Part shown: piece by piece, positions 49,709-59,811 of the stretch
Position numbering within the stretch: the stretch's first letter is position 1
Layout: every line of letters begins with the position of its first letter
Assembly: GCF_012986595.1 (NCBI RefSeq)
Contig: NZ_JAAQYM010000004.1
Location: forward strand, 558,001-622,000
Length of the DNA: 64,000 bases
DNA from: Pseudomonas koreensis
GTDB taxonomy: Bacteria > Pseudomonadota > Gammaproteobacteria > Pseudomonadales > Pseudomonadaceae
Direction of reading: 5' to 3'
Program-made: the position numbers and the translations under genes
The notes under the pieces: model-generated
The model's input: only the letters and a program-made list of their open reading frames with translations
The model's database searches: none
Told to the model about the DNA's origin: nothing

Positions 49709-52615
49709 ATGTTCTCACCGGCCAACCAGGCTCATTTCAATCTGACCATCGATGGCGCGGACAGCGATTTCCAGGTGCTGTCGTTCACCGGTCGGGAAGC
49801 CCTCAACACTCCCTTCGAATTCGAGCTGGAACTGGTCAGCGAAAAGGCCTCGATCAACCTCGAAAGCCTGTTGCACAAACTGGCGTTTCTTCAGCTCTCA
49901 CCGAGCGGCACCGGGATTCACGGGCTGGTCTACAGTATCGCCCAGGGCGAGGCGGGCAAGCGTCTGACCCGCTACAAGATCTCGCTGCGACCACAGCTTG
50001 CGTATCTGGCGCACCGTTTCAACCAGCGCATTTTTCAGCAGATGACGGTGCAGCAGATCATCAGTCAGGTGCTGGAAGAGCACGGCATTCTGGCCAGCGA
50101 TTACCACTTCCAGCTGAGCGCGATCTATCCCGAACGCATCTACTGCACGCAGTACGATGAAAGTGACCTGCATTTCGTGCAGCGCCTTTGCGAGGAGGAG
50201 GGGATTCACTACCACTTTCAGCACACCGCCAGCGGCCACAAACTGACCTTCGGCGATGACCAGACGGTGTTCCCGAAACTCGCGCCCGTGGCCTATCAGC
50301 AGGACTCCGGGCTGGTCGCCGATCAACCGGTGGTCAAGCGTTTCGGTCTGCGCCTGGCGACCCGTACCAGCCGCACCACTCGTCGTGACTACGACTTCGT
50401 CAAACCGAAGATCGAACTCGAAAGCGATGCCAAGAGCAGCGCCCAGCCAGATCTGGAGGATTACGATTACCCGGGGCGTTTCGTCGATCGCGAGCGCGGC
50501 AAGCACTTGGCCAATCGCGCACTGGAACGCCATCGCAGCGACTATCGTCTGGCCGAAGGCAACAGCGATCAGCCGATTCTGGTCAGCGGGCATTTCCTCG
50601 CCCTGACCGAGCACTCCAACCCGACGTGGAACGATCTGTGGCTGCTGACCGAAATCTTCCACGAAGGCAAGCAGCCGCAAGTGCTGGAAGAGTCGGTGAC
50701 CAGCGACACCACCGACAACAAGGACGATTTCCACCAGGGCTACCGCAACCGCTTCAACGCGATCCCGTGGGACGTGCCGTACCGGCCGCCGCTCGATCAC
50801 CCGAAACCGAAAGTCCTCGGCACTCAGAGCGCGGTGGTCTGCGGCCCTGAGGGTGAAGAGATCTACTGCGACCAGTACGGTCGGGTGAAGGTGCAGTTCT
50901 TCTGGGATCGTGAAGGCGAGCACGACGACAAGACCAGTTGCTGGATGCGCGTGGCCTCAAACTGGGCAGCGGAAACCTTTGGCGCGATCAACATTCCGCG
51001 GGTCGGCATGGAGGTGTTGATCACCTTCCTGGAAGGCGATCCCGATCAGCCGCTGATTACCGGTTGCCTGTACCACGGCGCGAATCTGCCGCCGTACAAG
51101 CTGCCGGATTTCAAGACCCTGGCCACGGTCAAGAGCAAGGAATACAAGGGCAGCCGCGCCAACGAACTGCGCATCGACGACACCACCAGCGAGATCAGTA
51201 TTGCGCTGCGCAGTGATCACGGCGCCAGTGCGATCAACCTCGGCTACCTGACCCATCCGCGCCCGAGCGGCGGGCAGCCGCGTGGCGAAGGTTTCGAGTT
51301 GCGCACCGACCGCCATGGCGCGGTGCGTGCCGGCGCCGGTCTGTTGATCACCACCGAGCCGCGCCCGAACGAATCGAAGCACCACAAAGACCTGCCGGAA
51401 ACCGCCGAGCGCCTCGCCACTGCGAGCGATCAGCAGGACGGTTTCGCCACTCAGGCCAAAGAGCTTCAGGCCCAAGAGGCCGGCGATCAGGACGATGTGG
51501 CCAAGGCGTTGCACGCTCAACATCAAGGTGTGCTTGGTAGCGGCCCGGCGAACCTCACCGCCAACGAATTTCCCGAGTTCACCGAACCGCATCTGGTGCT
51601 CGCCAGTCCCGCTGGCATCGCCCTGACCACGCCGCGTTCCAGCCACATCGCCACCGGCGAACACCTGGCGTTGAGCAGTACCGGGCACACCAGTTTTTCC
51701 ATAGGCAAACGCTTGCTGGCTAGTGCCAGCCGTGGCATGCGCCTGTTCGTGCAGAGCATGGGTTGGCGTCTGGTCGCGGCGTCCGGCGACATCGACGTAA
51801 AAGCGCTCAAGGACAGCATCAACTTGCTGGCAAAGCTCAACATCACTGCCAACGCCGACCGCATCACCATAACCGCGAAAACCGAACTGGTGATCCAGGG
51901 CGGCGGCAGCGCCACGACCTACAACGCCGGCGGCATCACTCACGCCACCAGTGGGCCGTACACGGCGCATGCGGCGAACTTCGCTTACACCGGCGCCAAG
52001 AGTCTGGCCGGCGTATTCCCGGAGCCACCGAAACCGGGCAAGGGCAATCTGGAGCTGTTCAACCAGTACGCCGGGCGTCAGGGCATCAAGGAAGGCGACT
52101 ACGAAGTCATCGACGCCCTTGGTAAAAGCATCAAGGGCAAGCTCGACGCGAAGGGCTTTGCCAGTGTTTCCGGTGCAGCACCGGGGCCGGCCCGTGTCCT
52201 CTTTGGCAAGGATCCGGCGGACACGTGGAGCGAAGGCAGCTACATCGGCAAGCCGGAATGGCCGTTGAGTCCGCCGGGTGCCGAAGACGTGCCGAGTCAA
52301 GTGCAGGCGATGGTTGCGCAGGTATTGCCGAGCAAGAATTGGGATGTTTTGGAGAAGGGTAAGGACATGGTGCAAACAGGGATGAGTACGATGCAGACCG
52401 CGCAAGGCACTATGCAAACGGCGCAGCAGGTGAAAGGCGTGATGCAGGGTGGGGCGGCCGGGTTGCCGAAAATGGCAAACGCGGCGATGCCAAGTGCGTC
52501 GGGGATCCTCGGGGCGGCGAGCAAGGCGGGCAAGTTGCCGAGTCTGCCTACGCCGAGCCTGTCGAAACGTTCCCTGAAAACACCGGGATTATCGGTGGGT
52601 GAGGTGTTGTCATGA
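49709..52615 (+). CDS. vgrG: T6SS spike protein VgrG with DUF2345 tail
   Basis: 968 residues. ATG at 49709 (MFSPANQAHFNL) has AAGGGA upstream and is the usual Pseudomonas start; one more ATG is in frame 15 bases earlier. Residues 1-370 are gp44/gp27-like; 375-470 the gp5 OB-fold (GRVKVQFFWDREGEHDDKTSCWMRV); about 620-740 the DUF2345 beta-helix extension; then a DUF-like linker (FNQYAGRQGIKEGDYEV) and a low-complexity, Met/Gln/Ala-rich tail that may contact the Rhs cargo. No separate enzymatic domain was recognised. Its stop overlaps the rhs start (ATGA). Confidence 0.95.
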   Translation: MFSPANQAHFNLTIDGADSDFQVLSFTGREALNTPFEFELELVSEKASINLESLLHKLAFLQLSPSGTGIHGLVYSIAQGEAGKRLTRYKISLRPQLAYLAHRFNQRIFQQMTVQQIISQVLEEHGILASDYHFQLSAIYPERIYCTQYDESDLHFVQRLCEEEGIHYHFQHTASGHKLTFGDDQTVFPKLAPVAYQQDSGLVADQPVVKRFGLRLATRTSRTTRRDYDFVKPKIELESDAKSSAQPDLEDYDYPGRFVDRERGKHLANRALERHRSDYRLAEGNSDQPILVSGHFLALTEHSNPTWNDLWLLTEIFHEGKQPQVLEESVTSDTTDNKDDFHQGYRNRFNAIPWDVPYRPPLDHPKPKVLGTQSAVVCGPEGEEIYCDQYGRVKVQFFWDREGEHDDKTSCWMRVASNWAAETFGAINIPRVGMEVLITFLEGDPDQPLITGCLYHGANLPPYKLPDFKTLATVKSKEYKGSRANELRIDDTTSEISIALRSDHGASAINLGYLTHPRPSGGQPRGEGFELRTDRHGAVRAGAGLLITTEPRPNESKHHKDLPETAERLATASDQQDGFATQAKELQAQEAGDQDDVAKALHAQHQGVLGSGPANLTANEFPEFTEPHLVLASPAGIALTTPRSSHIATGEHLALSSTGHTSFSIGKRLLASASRGMRLFVQSMGWRLVAASGDIDVKALKDSINLLAKLNITANADRITITAKTELVIQGGGSATTYNAGGITHATSGPYTAHAANFAYTGAKSLAGVFPEPPKPGKGNLELFNQYAGRQGIKEGDYEVIDALGKSIKGKLDAKGFASVSGAAPGPARVLFGKDPADTWSEGSYIGKPEWPLSPPGAEDVPSQVQAMVAQVLPSKNWDVLEKGKDMVQTGMSTMQTAQGTMQTAQQVKGVMQGGAAGLPKMANAAMPSASGILGAASKAGKLPSLPTPSLSKRSLKTPGLSVGEVLS

Positions 52616-55600
52616 CGACTGATGCAGGTGGGGCGAAAAAGCGCGAGCCACAGGTTGCCGTTGTTCCGTTGAACACGTTGGATGTGCAGGACGTGGGACG
52701 CGGAGCGGCCAGATTTGACGCTTGGCTTCAATCGATCAGCGGTAATGTGGTGACACTCGATCGTATAAAGAGTGTCGCAGGTGCCTTACCTGTCGTGGGC
52801 AACATCATGGCGCTGGTGGACGCACTGGGCGATATCGTTACCCTGACCAAAAGCAAGCAGCGAGAGTTGCTCGATTGGGTAAGCCTGGGCATCAATCTGA
52901 TCGGTGTATTGCCGGCGCCCCCGACCATGGCTGCGGCGCGCATGAGTATGCGACCGACTCTGTTCCTGGTGCGTCAAGAGCTGCGCAACAGCGCTAAGAT
53001 GCTGCTCGGTGACTCTATGATTGAGGTGCTGGTTGGGCACTTGAATGCGACCATCGTCGGCACCATCGACGACTTCGTCAAACAGGCGCAAGGCAAGCTG
53101 TCCGGCATCCTTGCCGATGCCGGAAAACTGGGCGAAAGCGCAGTCAATGAAATCGCCAAGGGCCTTGAGGCCGTGGTCAACGGCAAGCTGGATGCAAAAG
53201 GCGATGCTCGCGCAGCCAGCCAGAAAATTACTGCGGCGGGCAATCAGTTACTCAGCGATCCGAAAGCTGCCATCAGCAACATTTTTGGTGCCGCCTCCAG
53301 TGCTTACAAAGCAATTGGCAAAGGGGTCGCCAATAGTGCGGCGAAGAATCTTCTTCCAGATGAAGCAAAAAAGCTGGTTCTGACCCATACAGGAACATTG
53401 AGGGCGATGGGGCCGGAGATCAAAACCCAATTGAGCAAGTTGGGTGATCCCGGCACGCGTCACTCAATCGGCTGGTTGCTGCAGATGCTCAGTGGCGCTG
53501 TTGTAGCGTGGCGTAAGCGTCGCGGTCATGGTCAGAGCGCAAGCGTTAAACCGAACGCTACCAGCAAGGCTCAACACAAGGCTGGTGAGGGCCGTCTGGA
53601 AGCCACCAGTCGTCAGGCGCCGGCGAAAGGCGTGGCCAATCCGGACAAGAACGTCGCCTGTACCGGTACCTGCCACAGCATCAGCTTTTCGTTGGGATCG
53701 GAGCTGCTTCGTCACACCGACTTCAGCCTTCCAGGCGCATTCCCGATCGAGTGGTCACGCATCTACAACTCACGTCTGGACGCATATGACGATGGCGTGT
53801 TAGGCGCGCGTTGGGTGACCGAGTTCAGCACTCGCTTCGACTGTCGGGGCGATAACTTGATGTTTTTCGGCTCCGATGGCAGAAGCCAGGAGTACCCACA
53901 GCCCAAAGTTGGACTGTTTCATTACGATGCCGTGGAAAACGTCACCCTGATAAGGGTGAGTGAAGACCGGTTACTGCGGTGTCAAGGCTTTGAGCGCAAG
54001 GAAACCTACGTCCGTCGTGGTCAGCAATACCTGTTGGCCGATGTTGTGCTGCGCAATGGTGCCGGCATCATGCTGCACTATGAACATCGCCACGGTAGTG
54101 AATCGATACTGTCAGATCTGATCACTTATCAGGACGATGTCACTCAGGTGCTTTCGCACTTGGGGACAATGATTGATGACCATGGCCGCCTGACCGGGGT
54201 ATGGGAAATTCACGAAGGTGTGCCTCAGCGTCAACTCTGCGGTTACCAATACGACGCCTCTGGCGACCTGATTCTGGCCCAGGATCAGAATGGCGCTGCA
54301 TGGTCATACCAGTATCAGCATCATTTGATTACGCGTTACACCGACCGGACGGCCAGGGGCATGAACCTCGAATGGCAAGGTCAGGGTTCGGATGCCAAAG
54401 CGATTCGTGAGTGGGCGGACGATGGCAGTTTCGATACGCGTCTGGAATGGGACGAAAACATTCGTTTGACCTACGTGACGGACGCCTACGGTAATGAAAC
54501 CTGGCACTACTACGACATTCTTGGCTACACGTATCGCATTCGTTATTCGGATGAACGTTCTGAATGGTTCTTCCGCGATAATGCCAAGAATCTGATTCGT
54601 CATGTCCACACGGATGGCAGCACCGACCGCTACAGCTACGACGAGCGCGGGAACCTGCTTGAACATATCCGGCCGGATGGCAGCGTAGAGCATTACGCCT
54701 TCAACGATCATGATCAACTGATCAAGATCAGCGATGCAGAGGGCGGTCAGTGGCAGCGTGAGTATGACGATCACGGCAATCTGGTCGAGGCGATAGATCC
54801 TTTAGGCAACAAGACCGAGTATGCCTATAACAAGGCCGGCCTTCCCACTGCCATCAAGGATGCCAACGGCAATGAGAAGGTTATCGAGTACAACGATGCT
54901 GGCCAGTTGGCTAAATATACCGACTGCTCCGGCAAGACCAGCGCGTGGGGATACGACGCTCGTGGTCAACTGATCTGTTTCACCGATGCGGCAGGGCAAA
55001 GCACAGAATACGAGTACAAGAACGGTCAGTTGGTGTTGATCATACACCCGGACAAAACTGAAGAGCGCTTTGAACGCGATGCCGAGGGGCGGTTGCTGGC
55101 ACACGTGGATGCCTTGGGGCAGTGCACGACCTGGAGCTACACGGCGGCGGGATTGGTCAGCGAACGTGTGGATGCCGCCGAGCAGACCTTGCGTTACAAC
55201 TGGGATCGGTTGGGACGGCTGGTCGCGTTGGAAAACCAGAACGAACGGCGGGCCCACTTTCACTATGACCCACTGGGCCGGTTGTTGGAGGAAACCGGTT
55301 TCGATGGTCGGATCACGCATTATCAATACGATCCTGAAACCGGTCGCCTGGCCAGCAAGCTTAATGGCCAACGCGTCATCAAATTCAGCTTCGACTCGAT
55401 GGGGCGGCTGACGGATCGCCATGCCAGCCTGGGTGGTGAGTCTCAAAGCGAAGCCTATGCCTACGATGGCAATGGTCGTCTGGTCATGGCCAGCAACGCT
55501 AACAGTCGTCTGAATTGGTTCCATGACCCGGCAGGCAACCTGATCCGAGAGCATCAGCATTATCTGGATCTCGACAAGCCTTTGGCGGCTGTCTGGCACC

Positions 55601-57303
55601 ATGAATATGATGCTCTCAATCAGCGCATCGCGACCATTCGGCCAGATGGGCACAAGGTCAGTTGGTTGACCTATGGGAGCGGCCATCTTCTGGGGTTGCG
55701 CCTGGATGAGCATGACCTGATCGGGTACGAGCGTGACGATCTACATCGTGAAGTGGCACGTCATCAAGGCAACAGATTACTGCAGACACAGAAGTGGGAT
55801 CCGGCAGGTCGGCTCCAAGAGCAGTTGCTTGGACGCAGCGATGACAAAACGACGCTGCTCAAACGCGAGTACAAGTACGATGCGGTTGGGCAACTGACCG
55901 ACCTGAATGACACCCGTCGCGGGCCACTGGCTTACCGCTACGACCCGGTCGGTCATCTCATCAGCGCCGTCAGCCGCTTGGGTACGGAAACATTTGCTTT
56001 CGATCCGGCCAGCAATCTGCTGGATGATGCGGTCACGCAAATCCGTCGACCGTTGGATCAAGACAAGCCGCGTAGCAAGTTGCTGGATAACCTTTTGCGT
56101 GAGTACGCCGGAACCCATTACGAATACGACGACCGGGGCAATCTTATCCAGCGCTGGCAGAACGGCACTTACAGCCGGATGCGCTGGGATCTGTTCGACC
56201 GTCTGGTGAACTTCGACGACGCGCGTTTGAGCGTCGACTTCGCATACGATGCCCTGGGTCGGCGCTTGTACAAGGACTCGAACGCTCATTATAAGGAGCG
56301 TTCGGAAGCAGGCTCTCAATGGAACCGTAACGAGCGCACGCGTCTACAACAAGAGCTTGGCTGCGGGTTCACGCTGTTTGGCTGGGACGGAGACAATCTG
56401 GCGTGGGAAAGCAGCCCGGCACAAGCGGACGGAAGTTCGGGGCGCACGGTTCATTACATCTTTGAGCCCGGTACCTTCATACCGGTAGCCCAAGCTCTTT
56501 CACACAATCCGATTCAATTGCCGAGCCTGCCAGACTATGGCGGTGAATACAGTCTCGACGATGATCCCCTTTGGAATTTCAAGCCGACACTGCAACTATT
56601 CGATGCCTTGGCCTGGTATCAGTGCGATCATCTTGGCACGCCACAAGAGCTGACCGACCAGAATGGCGAGATTGTATGGAGTGCGCATTACAAGGCTTGG
56701 GGTGAGGCTCGCGAAAAGCGTTCTGCGTGGGCGCAGCAGCAGGGATTGACCAACCCGATCCGGTTTCAGGGGCAATATCACGACCTGGAAACAGGACTGC
56801 ACTACAACCGCCATCGCTATTATGATCCTGGAGTTGGTCGATTCATCAGCAAAGATCCGGTGGGGTATGCGGGTGGCTTGAACACCTATGCGTATGCACC
56901 GAACCCGACAGGCTGGGTCGACCCGTTGGGCTTGACGAACACCAACGACGGCAAAGGGAAATCCGTCCCCCTGAGCAACTTGGGGGTGCCTGACAATACC
57001 CAGTTCGACCCCAAGCCTGGTATCACCAAACCCTATGCCCGTGACTCGGCCTGTGGGCCCACGACCGCTCAGACCGCTTCCGTACAGGGTGTCCCGTGCG
57101 TTGTATGTGGAACGGTTGCGCCTAAAATGGTGGCGGATCACAAAGATGCGTTGGTGGTGGAGTACTATCGGACAGGCAGTAACGACAAGACGCAGCAGAC
57201 CTCGCTGGGGGCTGTGCAATCGCATTGCCCCGTCTGCTCCAGAAAGCAGGGTGGCCATGCTTCATTCTTCTCAAAATGTATGAAAACCAAGCTGGGAATC
57301 TGA
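52612..57303 (+). CDS. Rhs-family T6SS cargo toxin with HNH-type C-terminal nuclease tip
   Basis: 1,563 residues. Residues 1-345 are a helical N-terminal region with one hydrophobic stretch; it has no PAAR motif. From about 350 the Rhs shell begins (TGTCHSISFSLGSELLRHTDFSLPG) and continues as tens of YD repeats to the conserved RFISKDPVGYAGGLNTYAYAPNPTGWVDPLGL, which ends near residue 1441. The variable tip of about 120 residues holds CVVCG, a DHKDALVVEYYR strand and CPVCSRKQGG: a zinc-bound HNH-like nuclease predicted to act on DNA in the recipient. Coupled to vgrG by ATGA; the immunity gene begins four bases after its stop. Confidence 0.9.
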   Translation: MTTDAGGAKKREPQVAVVPLNTLDVQDVGRGAARFDAWLQSISGNVVTLDRIKSVAGALPVVGNIMALVDALGDIVTLTKSKQRELLDWVSLGINLIGVLPAPPTMAAARMSMRPTLFLVRQELRNSAKMLLGDSMIEVLVGHLNATIVGTIDDFVKQAQGKLSGILADAGKLGESAVNEIAKGLEAVVNGKLDAKGDARAASQKITAAGNQLLSDPKAAISNIFGAASSAYKAIGKGVANSAAKNLLPDEAKKLVLTHTGTLRAMGPEIKTQLSKLGDPGTRHSIGWLLQMLSGAVVAWRKRRGHGQSASVKPNATSKAQHKAGEGRLEATSRQAPAKGVANPDKNVACTGTCHSISFSLGSELLRHTDFSLPGAFPIEWSRIYNSRLDAYDDGVLGARWVTEFSTRFDCRGDNLMFFGSDGRSQEYPQPKVGLFHYDAVENVTLIRVSEDRLLRCQGFERKETYVRRGQQYLLADVVLRNGAGIMLHYEHRHGSESILSDLITYQDDVTQVLSHLGTMIDDHGRLTGVWEIHEGVPQRQLCGYQYDASGDLILAQDQNGAAWSYQYQHHLITRYTDRTARGMNLEWQGQGSDAKAIREWADDGSFDTRLEWDENIRLTYVTDAYGNETWHYYDILGYTYRIRYSDERSEWFFRDNAKNLIRHVHTDGSTDRYSYDERGNLLEHIRPDGSVEHYAFNDHDQLIKISDAEGGQWQREYDDHGNLVEAIDPLGNKTEYAYNKAGLPTAIKDANGNEKVIEYNDAGQLAKYTDCSGKTSAWGYDARGQLICFTDAAGQSTEYEYKNGQLVLIIHPDKTEERFERDAEGRLLAHVDALGQCTTWSYTAAGLVSERVDAAEQTLRYNWDRLGRLVALENQNERRAHFHYDPLGRLLEETGFDGRITHYQYDPETGRLASKLNGQRVIKFSFDSMGRLTDRHASLGGESQSEAYAYDGNGRLVMASNANSRLNWFHDPAGNLIREHQHYLDLDKPLAAVWHHEYDALNQRIATIRPDGHKVSWLTYGSGHLLGLRLDEHDLIGYERDDLHREVARHQGNRLLQTQKWDPAGRLQEQLLGRSDDKTTLLKREYKYDAVGQLTDLNDTRRGPLAYRYDPVGHLISAVSRLGTETFAFDPASNLLDDAVTQIRRPLDQDKPRSKLLDNLLREYAGTHYEYDDRGNLIQRWQNGTYSRMRWDLFDRLVNFDDARLSVDFAYDALGRRLYKDSNAHYKERSEAGSQWNRNERTRLQQELGCGFTLFGWDGDNLAWESSPAQADGSSGRTVHYIFEPGTFIPVAQALSHNPIQLPSLPDYGGEYSLDDDPLWNFKPTLQLFDALAWYQCDHLGTPQELTDQNGEIVWSAHYKAWGEAREKRSAWAQQQGLTNPIRFQGQYHDLETGLHYNRHRYYDPGVGRFISKDPVGYAGGLNTYAYAPNPTGWVDPLGLTNTNDGKGKSVPLSNLGVPDNTQFDPKPGITKPYARDSACGPTTAQTASVQGVPCVVCGTVAPKMVADHKDALVVEYYRTGSNDKTQQTSLGAVQSHCPVCSRKQGGHASFFSKCMKTKLGI

Positions 57304-57306
57304 TCA

Positions 57307-57648
57307 ATGCAAAAGGCTGAGCCCGTTTATCCCGACGATTTACAGAAGAAGGTCTGTGAGCAGTACGGACTGCCTGTGCTCCCTCCAGAAGAGATGGTGG
57401 CCGTGGCCATTGGATCGCTTGGTAAGTCACCGATCTACGGCACCAGGGTTCAATTGCCGGAAGGCGGGAACGTCAGCTGGTTCATTCACTGCGGCGACTA
57501 CTCGGCAACTGATGACTTTTATCAAGCTGTTCACATTCAGCACTTGAGCGAAATGCTGCCGCAGGTTGTGAACTATCTCTGCCTGCCCACGGGCGCGAAG
57601 TTCATCATCGATACCGAAGGGTATGAAGACGTCTGGATGGCTGAGTAA
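57307..57648 (+). CDS. Predicted immunity protein for the Rhs tip
   Basis: 113 residues, four bases after the rhs stop. The pattern WFIHCGDYSATDDFYQAVHIQHLSEMLPQVVNYLCLP and the final FIIDTEGYEDVWM agree with the Imm33-like immunity proteins found after Rhs and other polymorphic toxins; I am confident of the role from position and less of the exact family. No signal peptide, so it neutralises a cytosolic toxin, which fits a nuclease. Confidence 0.78.
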   Translation: MQKAEPVYPDDLQKKVCEQYGLPVLPPEEMVAVAIGSLGKSPIYGTRVQLPEGGNVSWFIHCGDYSATDDFYQAVHIQHLSEMLPQVVNYLCLPTGAKFIIDTEGYEDVWMAE

Positions 57649-57718
57649 AAAGTGAGGGCTGCTCGCGGGTCAACAGATCGAAGCGGGCAGCTAACCCTCG
57701 GGTCAAAGGAGTGACAAC

Positions 57719-57982
57719 ATGAAAGACGCAATTCGCTTGGGCGACTCCACCACACACGGTGGCAAGGTACTCGAAGCATTCTCCCGAACCGACCTTAACG
57801 GTAAGCCGATTGCCGGGGTCGGTCACAAGGTGAGTTGCCCGTTGTGCAAGGGGACTTTTCCGATTGCAGAGGGCAGTAGCACCTACACCGTCGATGGCGT
57901 GCCCATCGCGCTCGATGGCATGAAAACGGCCTGTGGTGCTGCGCTGATTGCCAGCGGCCCGAAAGGGGCGGTTGTCAGCTGA
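57719..57982 (+). CDS. PAAR-domain T6SS spike tip
   Basis: An 87-residue PAAR protein, MKDAIRLGDSTTHGGKVLEAFS to CGAALIASGP, with Cys pair CPLC and the DGMKTACGA turn. AAAGGAG lies eight bases before the ATG. PAAR proteins cap VgrG and can recruit cargo; a separate PAAR suits the Rhs protein here, which lacks its own. Position after the immunity gene is usual. Confidence 0.9.
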   Translation: MKDAIRLGDSTTHGGKVLEAFSRTDLNGKPIAGVGHKVSCPLCKGTFPIAEGSSTYTVDGVPIALDGMKTACGAALIASGPKGAVVS

Positions 57983-58131
57983 ATCCATATTTTGTGAATT
58001 GCCCCTTGGACTGCAGGTGTGTTCGCATTTTCTAGCTCTACTTCTGGGCAACTGGTGGGATATCCAGTCCCATGACGGAACAACCCGCTGTGCGCCATTG
58101 ATTTCTAATTCCGAAACGATATTGGAAACCT

Positions 58132-58365
58132 ATGCATAGTCTCCTTCTTGGAAACGGTATAAATCGCGTAGCACTGCAGCGAGGCTGGAACGAAATACTA
58201 CGAGAGCTGGCGACAACTTTTGGTGGCATAGACTTGGTGCCACATATCGAATCCAAACCCCTGTCCATGTTTGTCGAGGAACTGTGTGCTCGCTCCTCAA
58301 TGCAGTTCGCCGACTCAACCTTACTCTGTAGGAATGCCCGCCATTGGTACGGAGCCTCTGAGTGA
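58132..58365 (+). pseudogene. 5' fragment of a SIR2-like gene
   Basis: Seventy-seven codons. MHSLLLGNGINR with a following WNEIL is the nucleotide-binding beginning of SIR2-type NADases found in defence proteins. After about residue 65 (near base 58333) the DNA is that of a PQQ glucose dehydrogenase in another frame, so the gene is truncated by a junction. The remaining product would lack most of the fold. Confidence 0.6.
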
Positions 58366-59101
58366 AAAACGCATGTGGGGACTGACGCCGATTGACCAGT
58401 TGATATGCCGTATCGACTTTCGCAAGGCACGATACGAGGGTGAATTCACACCTCCAAGTAATCGCCTGACGATTCAGTACCCAAGCTGGTTGGGTGGCAT
58501 GAATTGGGGTTCGATCTCCGTCGCGGAAAACCTCGGCTACATGATCGTGAACGACACCCGTGTTGCCATCTGGAATCGTATGATTCCCCGCAAAGCCTAT
58601 GACGAAGCGGGTGTCAAAAGGGGTGGTCATGAGGGTAATGCACCACAGGCAGGCACGCCTTGGGGTATCGAGATGGGACGATTCCTGTCCCCGTTGGGGA
58701 TTCCCTGCCAAGAGCCACCGTACGGAACCATCAGCGCTATCGACCTGGCAACACGCAAGGTCGCATGGTCGATGCCGCTTGGAACGACGGAGGACACTGG
58801 CCCACTGGGTATAGCAACCCACCTGCCTATGCCTATTGGCATGACGACGCGGGGAGGGCCGATAACCACATCAACTGGCTTGGTATTTATCGCAGCGTCG
58901 CAGGACTTCTACATACGGGCGTCTGACGTGCGTACAGGCGACGAACTGTGGAAAGGACGCCTCCCTGTGGGAGCTGAAGCAACGCCGATGACCTACATTT
59001 CGCCAAAAACCGGCAGGCAATTCATGGTCATCAGCGCGGGCGGAAACTCCGCGACGACGAAGAAGGGAGACTACGTAGTGGCGTACGCGCTACCTCAGTG
59101 A
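58334..59101 (+). pseudogene. gcd: 3' fragment of membrane-bound PQQ glucose dehydrogenase
   Basis: About 255 codons matching the C-terminal third of Gcd, from PLSEKRMWGLTPIDQLICRIDFRKARYEGEFTPP to the natural end GDYVVAYALPQ. It contains WGTPWGIE-like and SPKTGRQFMVISAGG segments of the propeller. A full Gcd has about 800 residues with five N-terminal membrane helices; these are absent. It is fused head-on at base 58333 to the SIR2-like fragment, so this is a relic carried in by recombination, not a working enzyme. Confidence 0.85.
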
Positions 59102-59222
59102 CGGGCTGAACTTGGGTGACGGGTACTGGAGGCTTACGGTACCGGATCACCCATCCAGGTATGCGTCTTTTCAATCCGGGCTGTACCTCAGCCCAGCGGC
59201 TCGGAGCCCACAGTTCTGAGTG

Positions 59223-59811
59223 ATGGTATGGGGCGCGCAGTACAAGGTGTGGGGGCAAGCAATTGAACAACCGCTCATCCTTGGCCCAGCCACAAGGGTT
59301 GAATAACCCAATCCGCTTCCAAGGCCAGTATCAAGATCATGAGACTGGGCTGCATTACAACCGCCATCGGTACTACGATCCTAGTGTCGCTCGTTTCGTG
59401 TCTCGCGATCCAATCGGATACGCCGGCGGTATCAACCTCTATCAGTATGCTATCAGCCCGACCCAGTGGGTCGATCCGAATGGATTATGCAGTAGCACGC
59501 TCAATCGGGAGTTGGGTGGCAAAGCCCATGACAAAATGCAGGCACATCATCTCATAAGTCGTGCCCACAGTACCCCTATACACGGCTGCCATAGGTACTA
59601 TGGAGGAGCCAGCAGCGACTCAGGCCAGCCCCAACCAATAGTGGTCAATCCATCGCCATTACTGCCGGCGACAAGACTTTATGGCCCCGATGCGGCCTGC
59701 CTGCGAATCGATGAGCGTGTTAACGCTCGTACAACATTTGCAATCAAAGAACGCGCAACCGATTCAGTTGATTTCTCCACTAGGTATCGAAAAGGTAATC
59801 TCAGTCGGTAG
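59223..59811 (+). pseudogene. Orphan, frameshifted Rhs tip with AHH-type toxin remnant
   Basis: The reading begins VWGAQYKVWGQAIEQ, which aligns to VWSAHYKAWGEAREK of the main rhs, then shifts frame near 59270 (one extra C in GAACAACCGC) and goes on as SLAQPQGLNNPIRFQGQY to the conserved VDPNGL. The tip that follows has GKAHDKMQAHHLI, typical of Rhs HNH/AHH nucleases, but ends early and lacks the rest of that domain. Such orphan tips are reservoirs for recombination with the full-length rhs shell. Confidence 0.8.

Noticed and set aside
58334-59101. Functional glucose dehydrogenase
   Set aside because: Lacks the N-terminal membrane helices and two thirds of the propeller; fused to foreign sequence at 58333.
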